Below are positions 1 through 17,439 of a stretch of 64,000 bases of DNA, in pieces (the stretch's first letter is position 1; each line of letters starts with the position of its first letter). Below the pieces are notes generated by a model that did not search any database, was not told where the DNA came from, and was given only the letters and a program-made list of their open reading frames with translations. The stretch comes from Mucor racemosus (Eukaryota; Mucoromycota; Mucoromycetes; Mucorales; Mucoraceae), in assembly GCA_027405735.1 (NCBI GenBank), contig JAPEHQ010000001.1:5828001-5892000 (forward strand). Reading direction: 5' to 3'. The position numbers were made by a program, and so were the translations under genes.

Positions 1-551
1 GGTCTCCAAAAGAAGAACATGGGCAGAACTTTTCAAACCCCAAATTAAATTAATATATCTCGTCAATAAGGCAATTCTGTTGAATTAGAGTAACTCACAT
101 ATGCTTTAAACCATTCAAATTATCTTTGTTATTAATTACATTACGATTGATATACTTTAATAAATTGAATAAAAAACCTTAATTTCATTGCTCTGCTCAT
201 CCGGGCTGCCTTATCTGCACAAAAAAGTTTATTCTGCCCATCTGTGCAGATCATTATGCCCATGGGAAGCATAGTTCGGCTGTAGTGATTTAATATAATA
301 AATATCACTATGATCCATCGAGTAGATGATTCGTTGTTTTATTTTATATATCTTGGAAAAACTTAGAAGAGTTATAATTGTACTTCCCATCGCTTTTTTT
401 TATATAATTGCGTTTTTATAGCGCGTCTATTAATAGCACTGATATTACCTGAGGGATAATCAATAGGAATTTTTGTTACCAATTCATTAGGAATAATCCC
501 TTAAGATTATAAACAATTTTTGTTTTCATGATTTACTAAGTCTCTATTGGT
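1..551. other. window edge, no gene seen
   Basis: AT-rich DNA without a credible reading frame. The only recognisable content is a short stretch around 190-290 that resembles the phased TGCNCATG repeat found in both palindrome arms (listed separately). The rest shows nothing I can name. Confidence 0.6.
190..290 (+). repeat. fragment of phased TGCNCATG-type repeat
   Basis: Words of the form TGCTCATC, TGCACAAA, TGCCCATC and TGCCCATG start at about 194, 216, 235 and 257, i.e. every 19-22 bases. A tail reading GTTCGGCTGTAGTG corresponds to GGTCGGCCGTAGTG at 24590-24603. It is a shorter, diverged relative of the arrays at 24.27-24.60 kb and 37.18-37.52 kb. Confidence 0.5.
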
Positions 552-1760
552 CTCCTGTAAAGTTGGGAGTTATTAGGATCAAAATTTGCTGAGATAGGAG
601 GGCTTCAATTATCGATTTTTTACGGTTGTAAAAAGTAGGTTTCAAATGGATTTTAAATGGGTTGCGAATGTTTTCGCCCAATATTTAATCGAATCACGTA
701 AAATCTTTAGATAACATGTATCTTCACTCCATAAGCCAGTGATATCTTTGAAAAAGTAGAAATATTAATACCAGAATATAAGCACACTGGCCAGAGATTT
801 ACCAAAATTGACCAAGTTTGGCCTAAAATCGATCATTAAAAATCGAGCATTTAAATTGAGGTATTGATTTTTTGTATTCTCCACAAAATAGATCCAGCTT
901 TAAGATATTCTGTATTTTTTGTTGAAGCAAAAAATATTGATTTTTTGTCGAGATAATCAAAATAATAGTTCTCATCACAGTTTGAATCCTATAGTAACGG
1001 GGTTCCAAAATTAATAAGAAAAAATGAACAAAAAATGAACAAAAAATGATTCTAAAAACAAAATCGTTTAAATGTTCATAAACCGAAAAGCAAGTCAACA
1101 TAGCGTATTAAATGGTTTATGTGCAGTTTTAGATTCTACATCCATCTAAACAAAATAAAAAAAAATGTTTCACGTAAAATTTTGCGTAAAATGCAATTGA
1201 AAATTTGGAGGTTTTTTGAAGATACGCATAACTTTTTATAAGCATATTTTAAATGTGAATATTGGAGATAATACCCAAAAAAATTATCTATTGATTGAGC
1301 TATTGTTGAACCTTCTAGCTGCATTCTACGTAGAGAAAACGAGATTTTTGACAAAATTTTTTGAAATTCAGAATTTGGGATGAGGGTATACAAGGGGAAA
1401 ATGGAAGCTAGAAATGGAGGTACCTTTTTATACACATTTTTGAGGATATCTCCACGAAAAATCAATATTTTGAAAAAAAACTAAATTGGATCCGAGAGAT
1501 CTCAACGAGGTTGATGCAATAAATACAAAAAAAAATACTGCTCCATTTAATGAATATTTAGAAATCGACCACAAAAATGTCAAAAAAAAATGAAAAAAAA
1601 ATAAAAGCGCTCAGAATTTTTTATACTTAAATATGTTATAGAGCGCTTCAAAGCAAGTAAGTTTCATTATTAAAAAGCGTCGTTATATCTTAATTTTTTA
1701 AGGAGATATTGCGGCTCAAACATTCGAGTTTTTAACTATGGAAACTGAAAGTTAACTTTT
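552..1760 (-). repeat. dispersed repeat P, copy 1
   Basis: This is the most diverged of four copies of one repeat (others at 17.44-18.51, 46.27-47.60 and 62.27-63.62 kb), read here on the minus strand. The best conserved part, 1330-1500, contains the shared block around TTTCGTGGAGATATC. The end at 552-630 carries a TGTAAAGTTGG terminal motif, also seen in reverse behind copy 4 near 63.74-63.78 kb. The frames it contains look non-coding: they are low-complexity, and only 46-100 residues stay open. No transposase or reverse transcriptase domain is visible. Confidence 0.7.
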
Positions 1761-4017
<2,257 letters not shown>

Positions 4018-4083
4018 AATAGTTACAAAAATTTGTTTATTATCATAGACAAGAGCAAATAAAAAAAAAAAAGTTGTTAAAAA

Positions 4084-6130
4084 TTAACAGATTCCTTGAG
4101 CAGGTTTCTTGGGATCTTGTTGATCGTCTGATTCAGCTTCCTTGGAAGCCTTTGAAACAGGCTTGTTAGGATTGCTGCTGAATACAGAACTATGAGAATG
4201 TTTGGAATGATGTTCACTATATAAAATAATCTAGTTAATATATAATGTTCAAACATCGTTTTCAAAACAGTACGTACCGCTTCTTTGCAATAGTCAACTC
4301 ATCAATTTCGTCTAATGAATGAAGAGCAGCTAAAATATCTCTAACCAAAATTTCGCAACGAGAACGAGAGAAATCTTCACGAACAACTACACGCAACATT
4401 TTGAGATGTTCAACATTAGGAGCCATAGTATAAGCAGGTACAATCCAACCGCGCTCACGTAATTTAGCAGAGATGTCAAACTCATTATAATGGTGTTTGC
4501 CATTTAATCTGAAAGCAACTAAAGGTAAACCACGACCATTTGATTCGCTCATAATAGTAAAACGTTCGGTAGCCTTGAGTCTTTCAGCCAAATGATCAGC
4601 TGTAGCAGTTAAATTACCCATAATCTTACGGAAACCAGCTTGACCCAAACGAATCATGACATAATATTGAGCAATAACATGAGCAGCGCCCTTACTGAAA
4701 TTCAAAGTAAAAGAAGCTTGATCACTACCCAAATAATTGATATTAAAGATCAAAGATTTGGGCAAATATTCGGCACTTCTCCAAATAGCCCAACCGATAC
4801 CGGCGTATGTCAAACCATACTTATGGCCAGATACATTGATAGAGACTACACGACTTAATCTGAAATCCCATTCCAATTCAGGAACAACAAAAGGAGCAAC
4901 AAAACCACCACTTGCAGCATCGACGTGAATACCGATATCCCATCCGTTAGTTTCATTTTTAGCTTCCAAAAGGGTATTTAATGTTTTGACATCTTCGTAA
5001 TGTCCAGTATACTATCTCATATAATTAATATACATCTTTTAAATGCATTTTTATGTATACTTACAGTAGAACCTAAAATAGCACATATACCAATGGTATT
5101 TTCATCCACAAGCTCAACAGCCTTGTGAGGATCCATGTAAAGCAATTCTTCAGTACAAGGAACTTCACGAGGTTCAATCTCCAGGTAACGAATAGCTTTG
5201 TGCCAGGCCACTTGACAGTTTGCACCCAAGACTAAATTAGGGTTATCATAAGGCAAACCCTTTGCTTTACGGTCATTTTGCCAACGACGTTTCATGGCCA
5301 AAGTAGCTAAAATAATAGCTTCAGAAGAACCAACAGTTGAGCAGCCAAGAGCTTCTTCATCAGCACTATGCATAGGTGCATGATAGAGACGGGCAATCAT
5401 ATTAACACAACGGTTCTAATAAAATAGTCAGCATGACAAAGCATTAGCCATCTACTTTTGTGCCACTTACACAAAGTTCAACACTCTGAGGATACTCTTC
5501 ATAATCAATAAAGTTCTTGGACAGATTTTCGGCCATCAATTTTTCAGCCTCTTCTTCCATGTAAGTAGTAACAAAAGTAGCAAGATTAAGAGCAGGGTTA
5601 CCATCAAGCTATTTTAAACATTTAGTAAGTATGCGATATGTATTATTAAAACAAATAACACTTTACAGCTAAATCATCCTTGATCAATCTGTATGCAACA
5701 TCTAAATCAACAAATAAATACAACAATCTCATGCGAAAAAATAGCAAACTTACTTGATGGCATCTCTTCCTGTCAAACGTAACACAATTTGATAATATAT
5801 AGAGTATTTTGAGAATGGTACCTTTTTACGCCTTTAAAATTTACTTACCTGGGGCATTTCAAATCTACAGATTCAAACATGGTAAACAATAAGTAAAAAA
5901 AAAAAAACACGCACACACATATGCTTTATATATATCTCTTACCTTGGAATATCCTCAGAAGCCCATCTAGTGCCGTAAATTGTTGTACTTACAGTGTCTT
6001 GGTGATGTTCACCTTGACTGTTTGCGGCATCGATACGAGCTAATTTGTAACATGCCCAATGATTAGAAATATTACATCTTTGCAAGATGTTTCACATACC
6101 GGTTGAGATAGCATTTGAGAGAAAAACCAT
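4084..6130 (-). CDS. glutamate decarboxylase (PLP-dependent, group II)
   Basis: Converts L-glutamate to GABA and CO2 in the cytosol, the entry step of the GABA shunt. Nine exons reconstruct one 516-residue protein: 6100-6130, 5943-6039, 5849-5864, 5754-5769, 5667-5701, 5471-5608, 5065-5415, 4278-5011, 4084-4216. Seen: the N-terminal RFEMP...[13 protein letters not shown] block shared with plant and bacterial GADs, [20 protein letters not shown], and the PLP-lysine site SGHKYG. The closing REDFSRS segment is also typical. Two internal exons are only 16 nt long. The start ATG (6130) is an inference: the next exon has no in-frame ATG, and the GTATGT...CTAATC...TTAG intron upstream leads to an in-frame ATG 31 nt before the donor. 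The last exon encodes a polar Lys/Ser tail with no calmodulin-binding look. Confidence 0.92.
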
Positions 6131-7067
6131 TTTAAAATCTATTCAGAGGAAGTTTGTTGATGAAAAGAGAGAGAGAGAAAAAAAAAGACAGGAAATGTTT
6201 ACCTCTTTTAAAGACAAAAGAGATGAGGCATTAAATTCTTTTGTGATACAGGACTCTCATCAAAAACTAAGAAAAAAAAGGGCATGCCCATACTAAATAT
6301 ACTGTAGTAACATAACAATTACGTCGAAGCGCCTCATTACATTTGGATTTCCAACAATCGAGATTCTTTTAGATGAACCCTACACTTACCAGTGCTTTCA
6401 GCTATTCTTTGTTCGAGAAAATGCTTACTCGTATCAATGGTTTTCTATATGAAAAGCATTCGCAAGTTTAGAGATCTTCACCATTCCCAATATGCTTATT
6501 ATAATCATATTATCTAATGGGAATTATTCCTATTTTCATTGAATAAAGCGGGCGAACGTTGTATGACCATGACGGCATGTATCTAGTAGAACTACACCAT
6601 ATTAGGCTGAAATTCACTAAATAAAGGCAATTAATTGATGGTTAGCAGATTGTGTGACAACCAGCCAACCTTATCATTATATTTCTTGGCTTTTGTGGCA
6701 AATAAGCGTTTACAATTTGTTTGAATAATATAATTTTATCTAAATTGACATCATTAACGGAATTAGCATTTTATAATTAGAAAATCTATCGAAGATATCT
6801 AATCCACATTGTAAATATACATTTACAGACTTATGTCGGATAAAATGCATAAAATGCGCATGAAACAGTATTTTTATATATTAAATTTGGTTCCTGAGAA
6901 CATTTTATGCATTTTTTGGTCAGACAAATAAATGTTTATTTTAAACAAAAGCTTTTGAATATTATATACAAAAGACAAGCTTTTCGTTGTTATTGTTGGC
7001 AATTATATTATATACAAAGAGAAAAAGCGAAAGAGGTTCTTTTCTTGACAAAATCATATTGATTTTT
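6131..7067. other. intergenic between GAD and kinesin
   Basis: About 0.9 kb, AT-rich. It should hold the GAD promoter (on its left) and the kinesin 3' flank (on its right). An open frame at 6087-6296 on the plus strand runs antisense to GAD exon 1 and is Lys/Arg-rich low complexity; I do not regard it as a gene. No repeat or RNA gene seen. Confidence 0.4.
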
Positions 7068-9717
7068 TTAACGAAGTCGTAATTTAAGATGAGGGCGTTC
7101 TTCTTCATCTCCATCTCGGCCTCGTTTGTTGTTGCTATTGATATTAGAGTGTTTACTTGCTGCATTGATATTATTGTTATTTCCTAAAACAAAATGTTGG
7201 TTATAGCTTTCCGAGTTATTAATAGATGATCGTTTCAACTTACTTTTAGCGAGAAGCTTATAGTTTGATGTAGTTGTTGTTGTTGCTGCCGTTGGTCTTG
7301 TCAATGCTGAAGGTAGTCTAGATGGCCTGGCTATTGATCTCTGTGTTTGTGTAGGAGGAAGAGTAGATGGAGGAGGAGAAGGTCGTATTCTTCGAACTGT
7401 TGAAGCTGCTGATGTTTGTGTTCTTACTTGTGGAAGTGGCCTAGTTCTTGTAGATGTTGCTCTTCCTGTTACTGAAGACGCTAATTGCGATGAAATTGGT
7501 CTTGCTACTGGAGATATTCTTTCTAATCTAGTGGCTCTTGCTGCTGTTGCTCTTGGAGCAGTTGGGGGGTTTGTAATCAAGGTTTCTGTGTCTGCAACAT
7601 GAGATGTGTTTGCTGGAGACGAGGATATTGTTGTATTTGCAATATTTGATGATTTTGCTGCTGAATTTGAAGCTGTTGCTGACGATGTTGAAGCTACCGC
7701 TGTTGTTGTATTAGCCATCGCTTTAGAGGCTATTGTTGTTGTTGTTGTTGTTGCTGTTGGTGGTGGTGGTGCTGTTAATGCCGCCGATGGTACAACTGCT
7801 GCTGCTGTTGAAGAAATTGATGGAACAACAATTGATGCTGGCATTGCTGTTCTGGTTGATTTTGTTAATGCTTTAGCAGTTTGTTGTTTGGCTTCAGCCA
7901 AATAATGCTCCCAGTGTTTTTCAGTCGCATTCATGTGTTCATTTCGGTATTTAACTAGTAAATCAATATATTCATTTCTTCGAGCTTCAGCATCTTCTTT
8001 TCTTCGTCGTCTCTCTTCTTCCACTTCTTCCTTTCTTCGTCGTCTCTCTTCCTCTACTTCTTCCTTTCTTTTTCTCTTTTCTTCTTCAATCATCTATACA
8101 TTTATAAAAATTAGCCTTATTCAAATACCTGCAGCTAAACTGTACTTACCTTGTCTTTGCCATCAATAAGAGAGCTCAATGTCTTATTTTGTGCCATGAT
8201 TTCGTCAAAGCTACTTTTCAATCGTAAAAACTCTTCATTTTTCTGTTCGTAAGTTTTCTTTGTCATGAAAACACCATTCTTTTCATAATTAACCCGTAAT
8301 TCATTTTGCAATTGTTCAATTGTGCTAACAAGAGAATCTAAATGGCGTTCACGATTTATAACATTGTTTGAACGAGGTTGGTTGCAAATGCCCTTGGCAT
8401 GACTAGCATAGTCAAGCGTGCTTCTAATTTCTTCTTGATTTTGAATTGCTGGAGCAACAGTGGCAATAATGCATGTTTTAGTGTTTCCTCCAAGAGAATC
8501 CTTTAAAATACGAGTAAGCTTACTTTCTCTGTAAGGAATGTGAGGTGTTTTATCAACAAGACAGTTAATAACTCTTCCCAATGTCAATAAACTACGATTA
8601 ATGCTGGCAGCTTCTCGAGCACGCATATTTTCCGAGCCTGAACTTCTATTATTCTCTGATCCAGCAAGGTCTACTAAATTCAATTTTCCTGTGCTGATTA
8701 CATCTTCGCCTTTATCGGTCTTTTTACTTGTGTGTACTGTAAGTGTAAAAATGCAATGTGATCGACTACAATTTAATGGTTTAGCTGGTTAGTTGGTTGA
8801 TAAACTTTATTTATCAATATTTTACCTTGATTGTTCATTACAATTAGTAGCAGCTGTCATTCTCTTACGAACACCAATTTTCATAATATCAAGACCGCCA
8901 GAAACAGAAGAGATATTATATTCTTGACAATTCACTTTGGCAGTTCCATTTTCTTCAAATATTTTCAATGACTTTTGATTGTCTGAAGCACATAAAAGAT
9001 CTCTCAGTTCTTCATTATAGAGTTCCAACATGGACACTGTAACATGACTTTCAGTAGGTAACTTTTCAAAGAGATCATGAATTGTACGAGGGATAATGCC
9101 AGCATTTTTTGAATAGCAACCTTCAGTTTCAGTCAAATCACCTTCCATAGTAAAAGTTTTACCAGTACCAGTTTGACCATAAGCAAATATTGTGCAGCTG
9201 TAACTATTGAATAAATGTAATTAGTGATCACTCTCGTCTCCATGGCAACGGTAAGTTTGACATTTACCCAGCTAAAACATCATTTAAAATTGGTTCAGCA
9301 ACATCTTTGTATACTGCAGCCTGAGTTTCTTCGGGTTTAAATACATGATCGAAACTGTAGATTGTATTGTTTGTGTTTAATAATACATCGGTAACTGGTT
9401 TTGTTGCAATAGATCGGGATAATTCATCTTGACTAGCACTAGATTGACCAATGTTTGTATCTTTTGATTCCATAAATTCCAGAATCGATGGAGATCCAGG
9501 TTGTTGTGCATTATAAGATTTGTTGCCTCTACACGTAGATTATCGCAATTAAGTATGCAAAATTTCTAACTTGAATTAAACGAACTTACTTGCAACGAAG
9601 GACTACTTGGATATTTGTTCCTTTTGTGTTGATTCCGCTTTTATCCATGGTTACTCTTCGATTTAATGAACCTTTTGGAGGTGGATTAGCAGGAATGATT
9701 GTACTCATTTTGCTCAT
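7068..9717 (-). CDS. kinesin motor, divergent kinesin-5 (BimC/Eg5)-like, short tail
   Basis: N-terminal plus-end microtubule motor. Exons 9590-9717, 9268-9528, 8826-9203, 8150-8765 and 7068-8093 give 802 residues, or 782 if the perfect-looking 60-nt GTAAGT...TTTTAG intron at 7184-7243 is spliced (it keeps frame either way). Seen: P-loop GQTGTGKT (139-146), switch I NEQSSRSH (252-259), switch II DLAGSE (288-293), then a neck/coil with EKNGVFM matching the kinesin-5 hallmark REKNGVY. After a coiled coil (about to 460) comes an Arg/Glu repeat (two EEVEEERRRRK units) and a 200-residue Thr/Ala/Ser/Pro-rich basic tail. Family members usually have about 1000 residues with long coils and a BimC box; I see no BimC box. 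Role in spindle bipolarity is therefore family inference. Start at 9717 was chosen because ORF upstream looks like leader; 9708 is an alternative. Confidence 0.85.
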
Positions 9718-10049
9718 TTGCGGTTTAAAGGGGTAGTATAAAGACTTTTTTTTTGGATCGCAGGAGAAATGTAAGGCTGTTGAGCTAGTCACGACCTCAC
9801 CACTCGCACTTACCTTCAGTGTAGCACAAAAAATGAAGAATATAGTGCTCCAAAACATGAGTTTCTAACCCCATTTAACACAAAAAATAAAGAATAAAAA
9901 AATATAGGTAGTAACTAAGAGTGTTGAGAAACATTATGAATTTATTTAGTATAGTATAATTTGGTTCTGAATGTCTGAAAAAACTCTTCAACTAAAATAT
10001 ATTCATTTTTTTTTTCAGGATTTCAGCAGCGACAATTACATTAAAAAAA

Positions 10050-12242
10050 TCAAATATTTAATTGTGGCGTATATTGCTTGTGCCTTGCTTCAATTTGGCC
10101 TTGAATCAAAGAAGGCGTATAAAGTTCTGTTGATGTTGTAGGCGATACAATAGGTTGCTGGATAGCATATTGAGGTATATCATTTGTTACACTGCTCATC
10201 CTATTAATTTTAATTTGCAATGATTCTGGTAATTGTTGAATTGGAGATGGTGGCGGTGTGGCTTCTTGATGTTGGCGAGAAACTTCAGATATAAGCATAC
10301 TACTACTTCTTGCTGAGCTTTGACCATACATAGCTGTAGGTGGTATGTATTGTTGTCTTGGCTGTAAAACTGAATCAATTGGCCTTGTAGCAATGTCACT
10401 TAATAACTTACACCATACAACCATTTCCGCAAGACTAAATGTGCGAAAAACATATGATTTATCACGCTGTAACACGGATCCAGAACGTTGAATTTCGAAA
10501 GAATAATTGCTTGGTTTATCTGGCTCTGATTGAAGGGTTGTTAAATTCAAATGACTAATATCCATATTGGGTATAATGGTTGCATTTGGTATATAGATGG
10601 AAAATTCAGGGGAAACCTTGTCGTTTAGTTTAAATTGATGTAAAAATCCGGCTATATTACATATTCAAAATGTTAATATAAAAACCATTGGTAAATGGAA
10701 GATCTCTTACATTCAGTGAGTACAAAAAATCTTTGTGTATACTTGTTTAGCACACCTGATTTACGTTCAAGTTCACCTTTATGAAGTGTTGTTACCAAAG
10801 GATCATTTTTGAATGGATAATTAATCTTGAGGTAATGTTTGTTTGGATTCTTTTCATTTACAACATCTTTTTTGTTATTCGATACAAATGTGTTCCAGTT
10901 ATCCGATACAGTAGCATTTAAAGATGTTTCAAGGCCATTCAATCTTTCTTCTGAAAGGCTACCTGGTCGTTCAAAGCAGGTTTTAATGGTTTCTTCCACT
11001 GCGTGCAATAAACGAGTTTCAAAATCAAGCATTGTTTGTTGAATAGGTACCATTAATCTTCTTAATCTATTCTCTTCATCCACTTCCTTCTTTAGTTGTC
11101 TCAAAACATCTACAATTTATTTATATGAGGTCATTGTCAAAACAGCGTACAACCATCATTAACTTACAAAGATTGGTCAACCAAGGATCATTTGTCAGCT
11201 GAACACCTTTTTCAATTGTACGACGTGCTTCTTTACAAGTCTTGTTTAATTGCACCATTAAACTTGCTGTAACTTCTGCTCTCCTTAAGAATTCATCTAA
11301 AGCTAGATCAGATCTTGATTTCAAACCCTTTGTATGCATAGTACATTCTTTTTTAAACGTTTCTAAAATAGGCACATGTTCTTTAAGACGACGTCCAAAT
11401 TGTTGTTCTTGTAATGCCAAGTCCATTGTGAAACCATGAATTGTCGCATGGATTCCATTTGCAGAATCAATGTTGCTACCTTTGATATTGGAGAATCGAG
11501 TCTCTTTTAACAAAGAACTAAACGATCGTTCTGACTGTAAACTAAGTCGAGATACTTCACCAGCCCAAGAAATAATCAATGTTAAAAATTTGTTCCATGC
11601 GTCATAACGTTTAATTATAATATCTGCTTTATTCAAGCTAGCACGAGAGAATTTTGATTTACCAGGACTCGGGGATATATAGTCATTATTTACTGCAGAT
11701 GTGGATATCTTCATATTGTTGTTTTTTGATGGCACTACGACTGTATTGGCAAAAGCTTCCTCAGAGGGAAGGTTAGCTACGTTTGTCATAGTAACTGTGG
11801 GATCGCTGGCCTTTTTCTTGTCGTTTATTAAATTGGTGGTTGATGAATTTGCAGGATTGCTCTGGCTGCGTTTAACTGATTTTAGTAAATCCGAGGGAAT
11901 TTGACTAGTAGAAGGAGAAGATGCCATAGTTGGTGATAGTGGTATGTTCCTGGAATAATCGCGAATGTCTGTAGTGGGAGATGTTGGTGAATACATGGTG
12001 GTGGAGGTTTGGAAAGGTTCCGCAGATTTTATGCTTAAATTTGAAGGATACTTTCTTTGAACACCATTGGGTAAAGCATAAAGGGGAGAAATGGGTTTAT
12101 TGCTTTGTTGCTCCAATGGCTCATCAGGTATTTCTATAGAAGATGTGTCTAGTAATTCAGTAGGAGGCATTAAATCAAAATGCTCAACAAATCTACTAAG
12201 TGGTTTAATCATTGCTAATTCTGCTTTTGTCTTTTGTGACAT
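10050..12242 (-). CDS. SLM1/SLM2-like PH-domain protein
   Basis: Homolog of the yeast Slm proteins, which bind PI(4,5)P2 at the plasma membrane, act as TORC2 adaptors/effectors and shape actin (family knowledge). Three exons, 11168-12242, 10711-11109 and 10050-10651, give 691 residues. Seen: Ser/Pro-rich disordered N-terminus (1-200); a helical BAR/F-BAR-like region beginning near the family motif IIKRYDAW (about residue 210) and running to about 440; then a PH domain (about 463-600) opening with HKGELERKSG and closing with the conserved Trp in VVWCKLL; then a Gln/Pro-rich tail. Both introns are canonical and sit at phases that restore family sequence. Upstream (12243-12386) only about 145 bases separate its start from the stop of the FHIT-like gene on the same strand. 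Confidence 0.88.
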
Positions 12243-12386
12243 TTTTAGTATAATAGAGAAGAAAATGGATTATGAAAAGAAAAAGAGAAGAAAGTGTTTA
12301 GTATACATCGAGTTTCATTTTATAGTAAATACTATCAAGTATATATTGAGTGTAATTCAAGTAGCACAAAATGAAAGATGTTAAAA

Positions 12387-13056
12387 TTACACTTTAAATT
12401 TTATTTTTAACCGTTCTGCTTCTTCCTTCATTTCAGACATAGATCTAGGCACTCGGTCATCATCTTCAATACCATTCTTAAACCACTCTGAAAACCTTTT
12501 AGGTATCATATGTAAATGTACATGAGGAACCTATTACAAAATCAGCAATATGATGCTATATAATGAGGGAATTACATACTGTTTGTCCTGCTTCTTTTCC
12601 ATCTTGAATTAACCAAATACATCCTTTCTCTTCATTTATATTGCTGTATTCACCTTCTAATACTTTACTAATAAGCTTAGCTGATTCAGTAAGATCTGTA
12701 ACCTAAGGAAGAGAATGTCACATGTTTAAATCAGTCTATATATACACATTTTACTATTTTTACTTCTTCTATTGAAAGTTGTGAATATCTAGGTACTACA
12801 CGCTTAGGAACAATCAGAATATCTGTTAAATAAAGAAAGTGGCGTTTAATACAATGAATTACACAGTACTTTGTTAATGTCAATTACGTCCACTACAATT
12901 ACAATTACACATTAGTCATGAAGTCATTCTTTATATGGCAAGCTTTAATAGTATTTACGGCACTATTGGCTTTAGATTCACTAAACCTATTGAGTATTTG
13001 CTTTCAAAAAACACTTCAGACTCTGATATATTGAATTTTCCAAACTTGAATGGCAT
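12387..13056 (-). CDS. FHIT-type histidine-triad hydrolase with a 5-nt micro-exon
   Basis: Predicted dinucleoside polyphosphate (Ap3A/Ap4A) hydrolase of the HIT superfamily, FHIT branch (yeast Hnt2, fission yeast Aph1). Five exons reconstruct 142 residues (human FHIT has 147): 12959-13056, 12888-12892, 12764-12822, 12580-12702, 12387-12530. Seen: FKFGKF start, VNLKPIVPGHILIVPKR, QDGKEAGQT, and the triad H98-V-H100-L-H102. Exon 2 is only TGGAC: it completes Pro-Gly-His between introns of 66 and 65 nt, both GT...AG. Skipping it breaks the frame. For the exon 3 end I chose the GAA|GTAAAA donor because it gives EEVTDL, matching DEVADL of FHIT; a second GTAAAA 9 nt on would add three residues. The long Gln-rich loop after the triad found in human FHIT is absent. 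Confidence 0.88.
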
Positions 13057-13800
13057 TTCGAAGTGAAAGAAACTTTGAATTTAGGCCCTCTTGATTATAC
13101 CTCCTTTTTTATAGTTTGGACCCCCCCCCTCCTCCTCAAACTCATTTGAAAGCCCATTCAAGTTTCCATTGCATTTAATCGATTTTTTCATGTTTCCAGA
13201 GATATTGTATCGAACCGAAACCCCATTCACATTAAACCATAACTTCTGAATTAAATTTGCCTATTTTTATTATTGGAAAAAGAACGAATTGTATAGTTGT
13301 GTTAGCACATCTTTTTTAAATATCAAAATATTTGGATCGTTCAACTAAAATGATGTTACTTCTAAATTTTAGTCAATTACTAGAAAACAAAAAATACTGC
13401 AGAATGCTCTATATGTTAGTGGTTATTTTCCCAAATTGTATTCCCAAATTGCTTGCTTTTCTATACATGTAAAAATACTTGAAACATTGACAAATGTACA
13501 AATCACTGGTAGAAAAAAATTAAAATGCCTCAGTAACAATTAAGCAATAAATCTCAAACAGAACAATTGTGATTAAGTCTTTTTATTTTATTTATTTATT
13601 ATTTAACAAGTTCATCTGTCGAAAGAAAAGTGAAATTTTAACAAAATGAAAGAAGCTTTTCTTTGGGATTTTTTTTTATATCAAATTAGATATAGAATAA
13701 AAAAGATGAGGGTGAAGAAAAAAAAAAGACATTTAATTATGGTAAGACGAAGGAAAAAAAAGAAATAGAGAAAAAAGAGCGTGCGTTATTGAGATTTAGT
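13057..13800. other. intergenic between FHIT-like gene and CDC48
   Basis: AT-rich, no gene seen. It contains a run of nine C (13121-13129) and several A/T homopolymers. It should hold the FHIT-like promoter and the CDC48 3' untranslated region. Confidence 0.4.
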
Positions 13801-16631
<2,831 letters not shown>

Positions 16632-17439
16632 TATTTTATCAAGTATATATAAAAATAAAGAGAGAGAAGAAAGTCGTGGAAAATGTGAAAGGTTTATACT
16701 CTTATAGGGCTGGAACACGTAATGGACGCGCATTAACATTAAACGTCATCATATAAAACCAATTAGATGGGGCTACGGCTGTTAAAATGGAATGCCTTGG
16801 AATGTTAAAAACATCAAAATGATGTTTTGTCAGCTTTTCAGGTACCCAATGCACAAAGGAAAATGCCAATTTTTCTGTAATTTTATATAAAAAAAAAGGG
16901 GAGCCAAGGCTTTAACAGGATTTTCATCATACATTTATTAAATGTACTGCACATTATAGTCTGCATTAAAATCCTTGAAAGTGAGTTGGAAAGTCGGCAT
17001 CGTAAATAGAAAAAAAAGTTAATTTACTATTTGAGATGTGCTACGGTTTGATGATGTGATTAGCTACATGTTTGCAGACTTTTGATAAAGTGAGTTGCAG
17101 TAACTTCTAGTATTTTCGAATTTGATTGAAATGATTACAAAGCCAATTATAATAGTGTAGTCAATCATTCGCTTCATTATGTTACATTTAATTTTCTTGT
17201 GATCAGAAATAACGCACATCTAGCTTTTATTACGAAAAAAAAACATTTGCCAATTAAGTTCACTGGGATAAACAAATAATGTGTTCTGATAAAGAAGACT
17301 TTAAAATGCTTTTATAGAATTTTATCTTGATTGGCAATATGTAATACGCTGACATTCATCCATCACTCTTACAAAACTAGTAGAACCTGTATAAATCCTG
17401 CACATTTGACTTTCATAATACCCCCTAATACCTTCAATT
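16632..17439. other. intergenic upstream of CDC48
   Basis: Holds the CDC48 promoter. An Arg/Lys-poor AT-rich stretch runs into repeat P copy 2. I see no gene, RNA or clear element. Confidence 0.4.

Noticed and set aside
6087..6296. Plus-strand Lys/Arg-rich open frame
   Set aside because: It overlaps exon 1 and the leader of glutamate decarboxylase on the opposite strand and has low-complexity composition; no motif.
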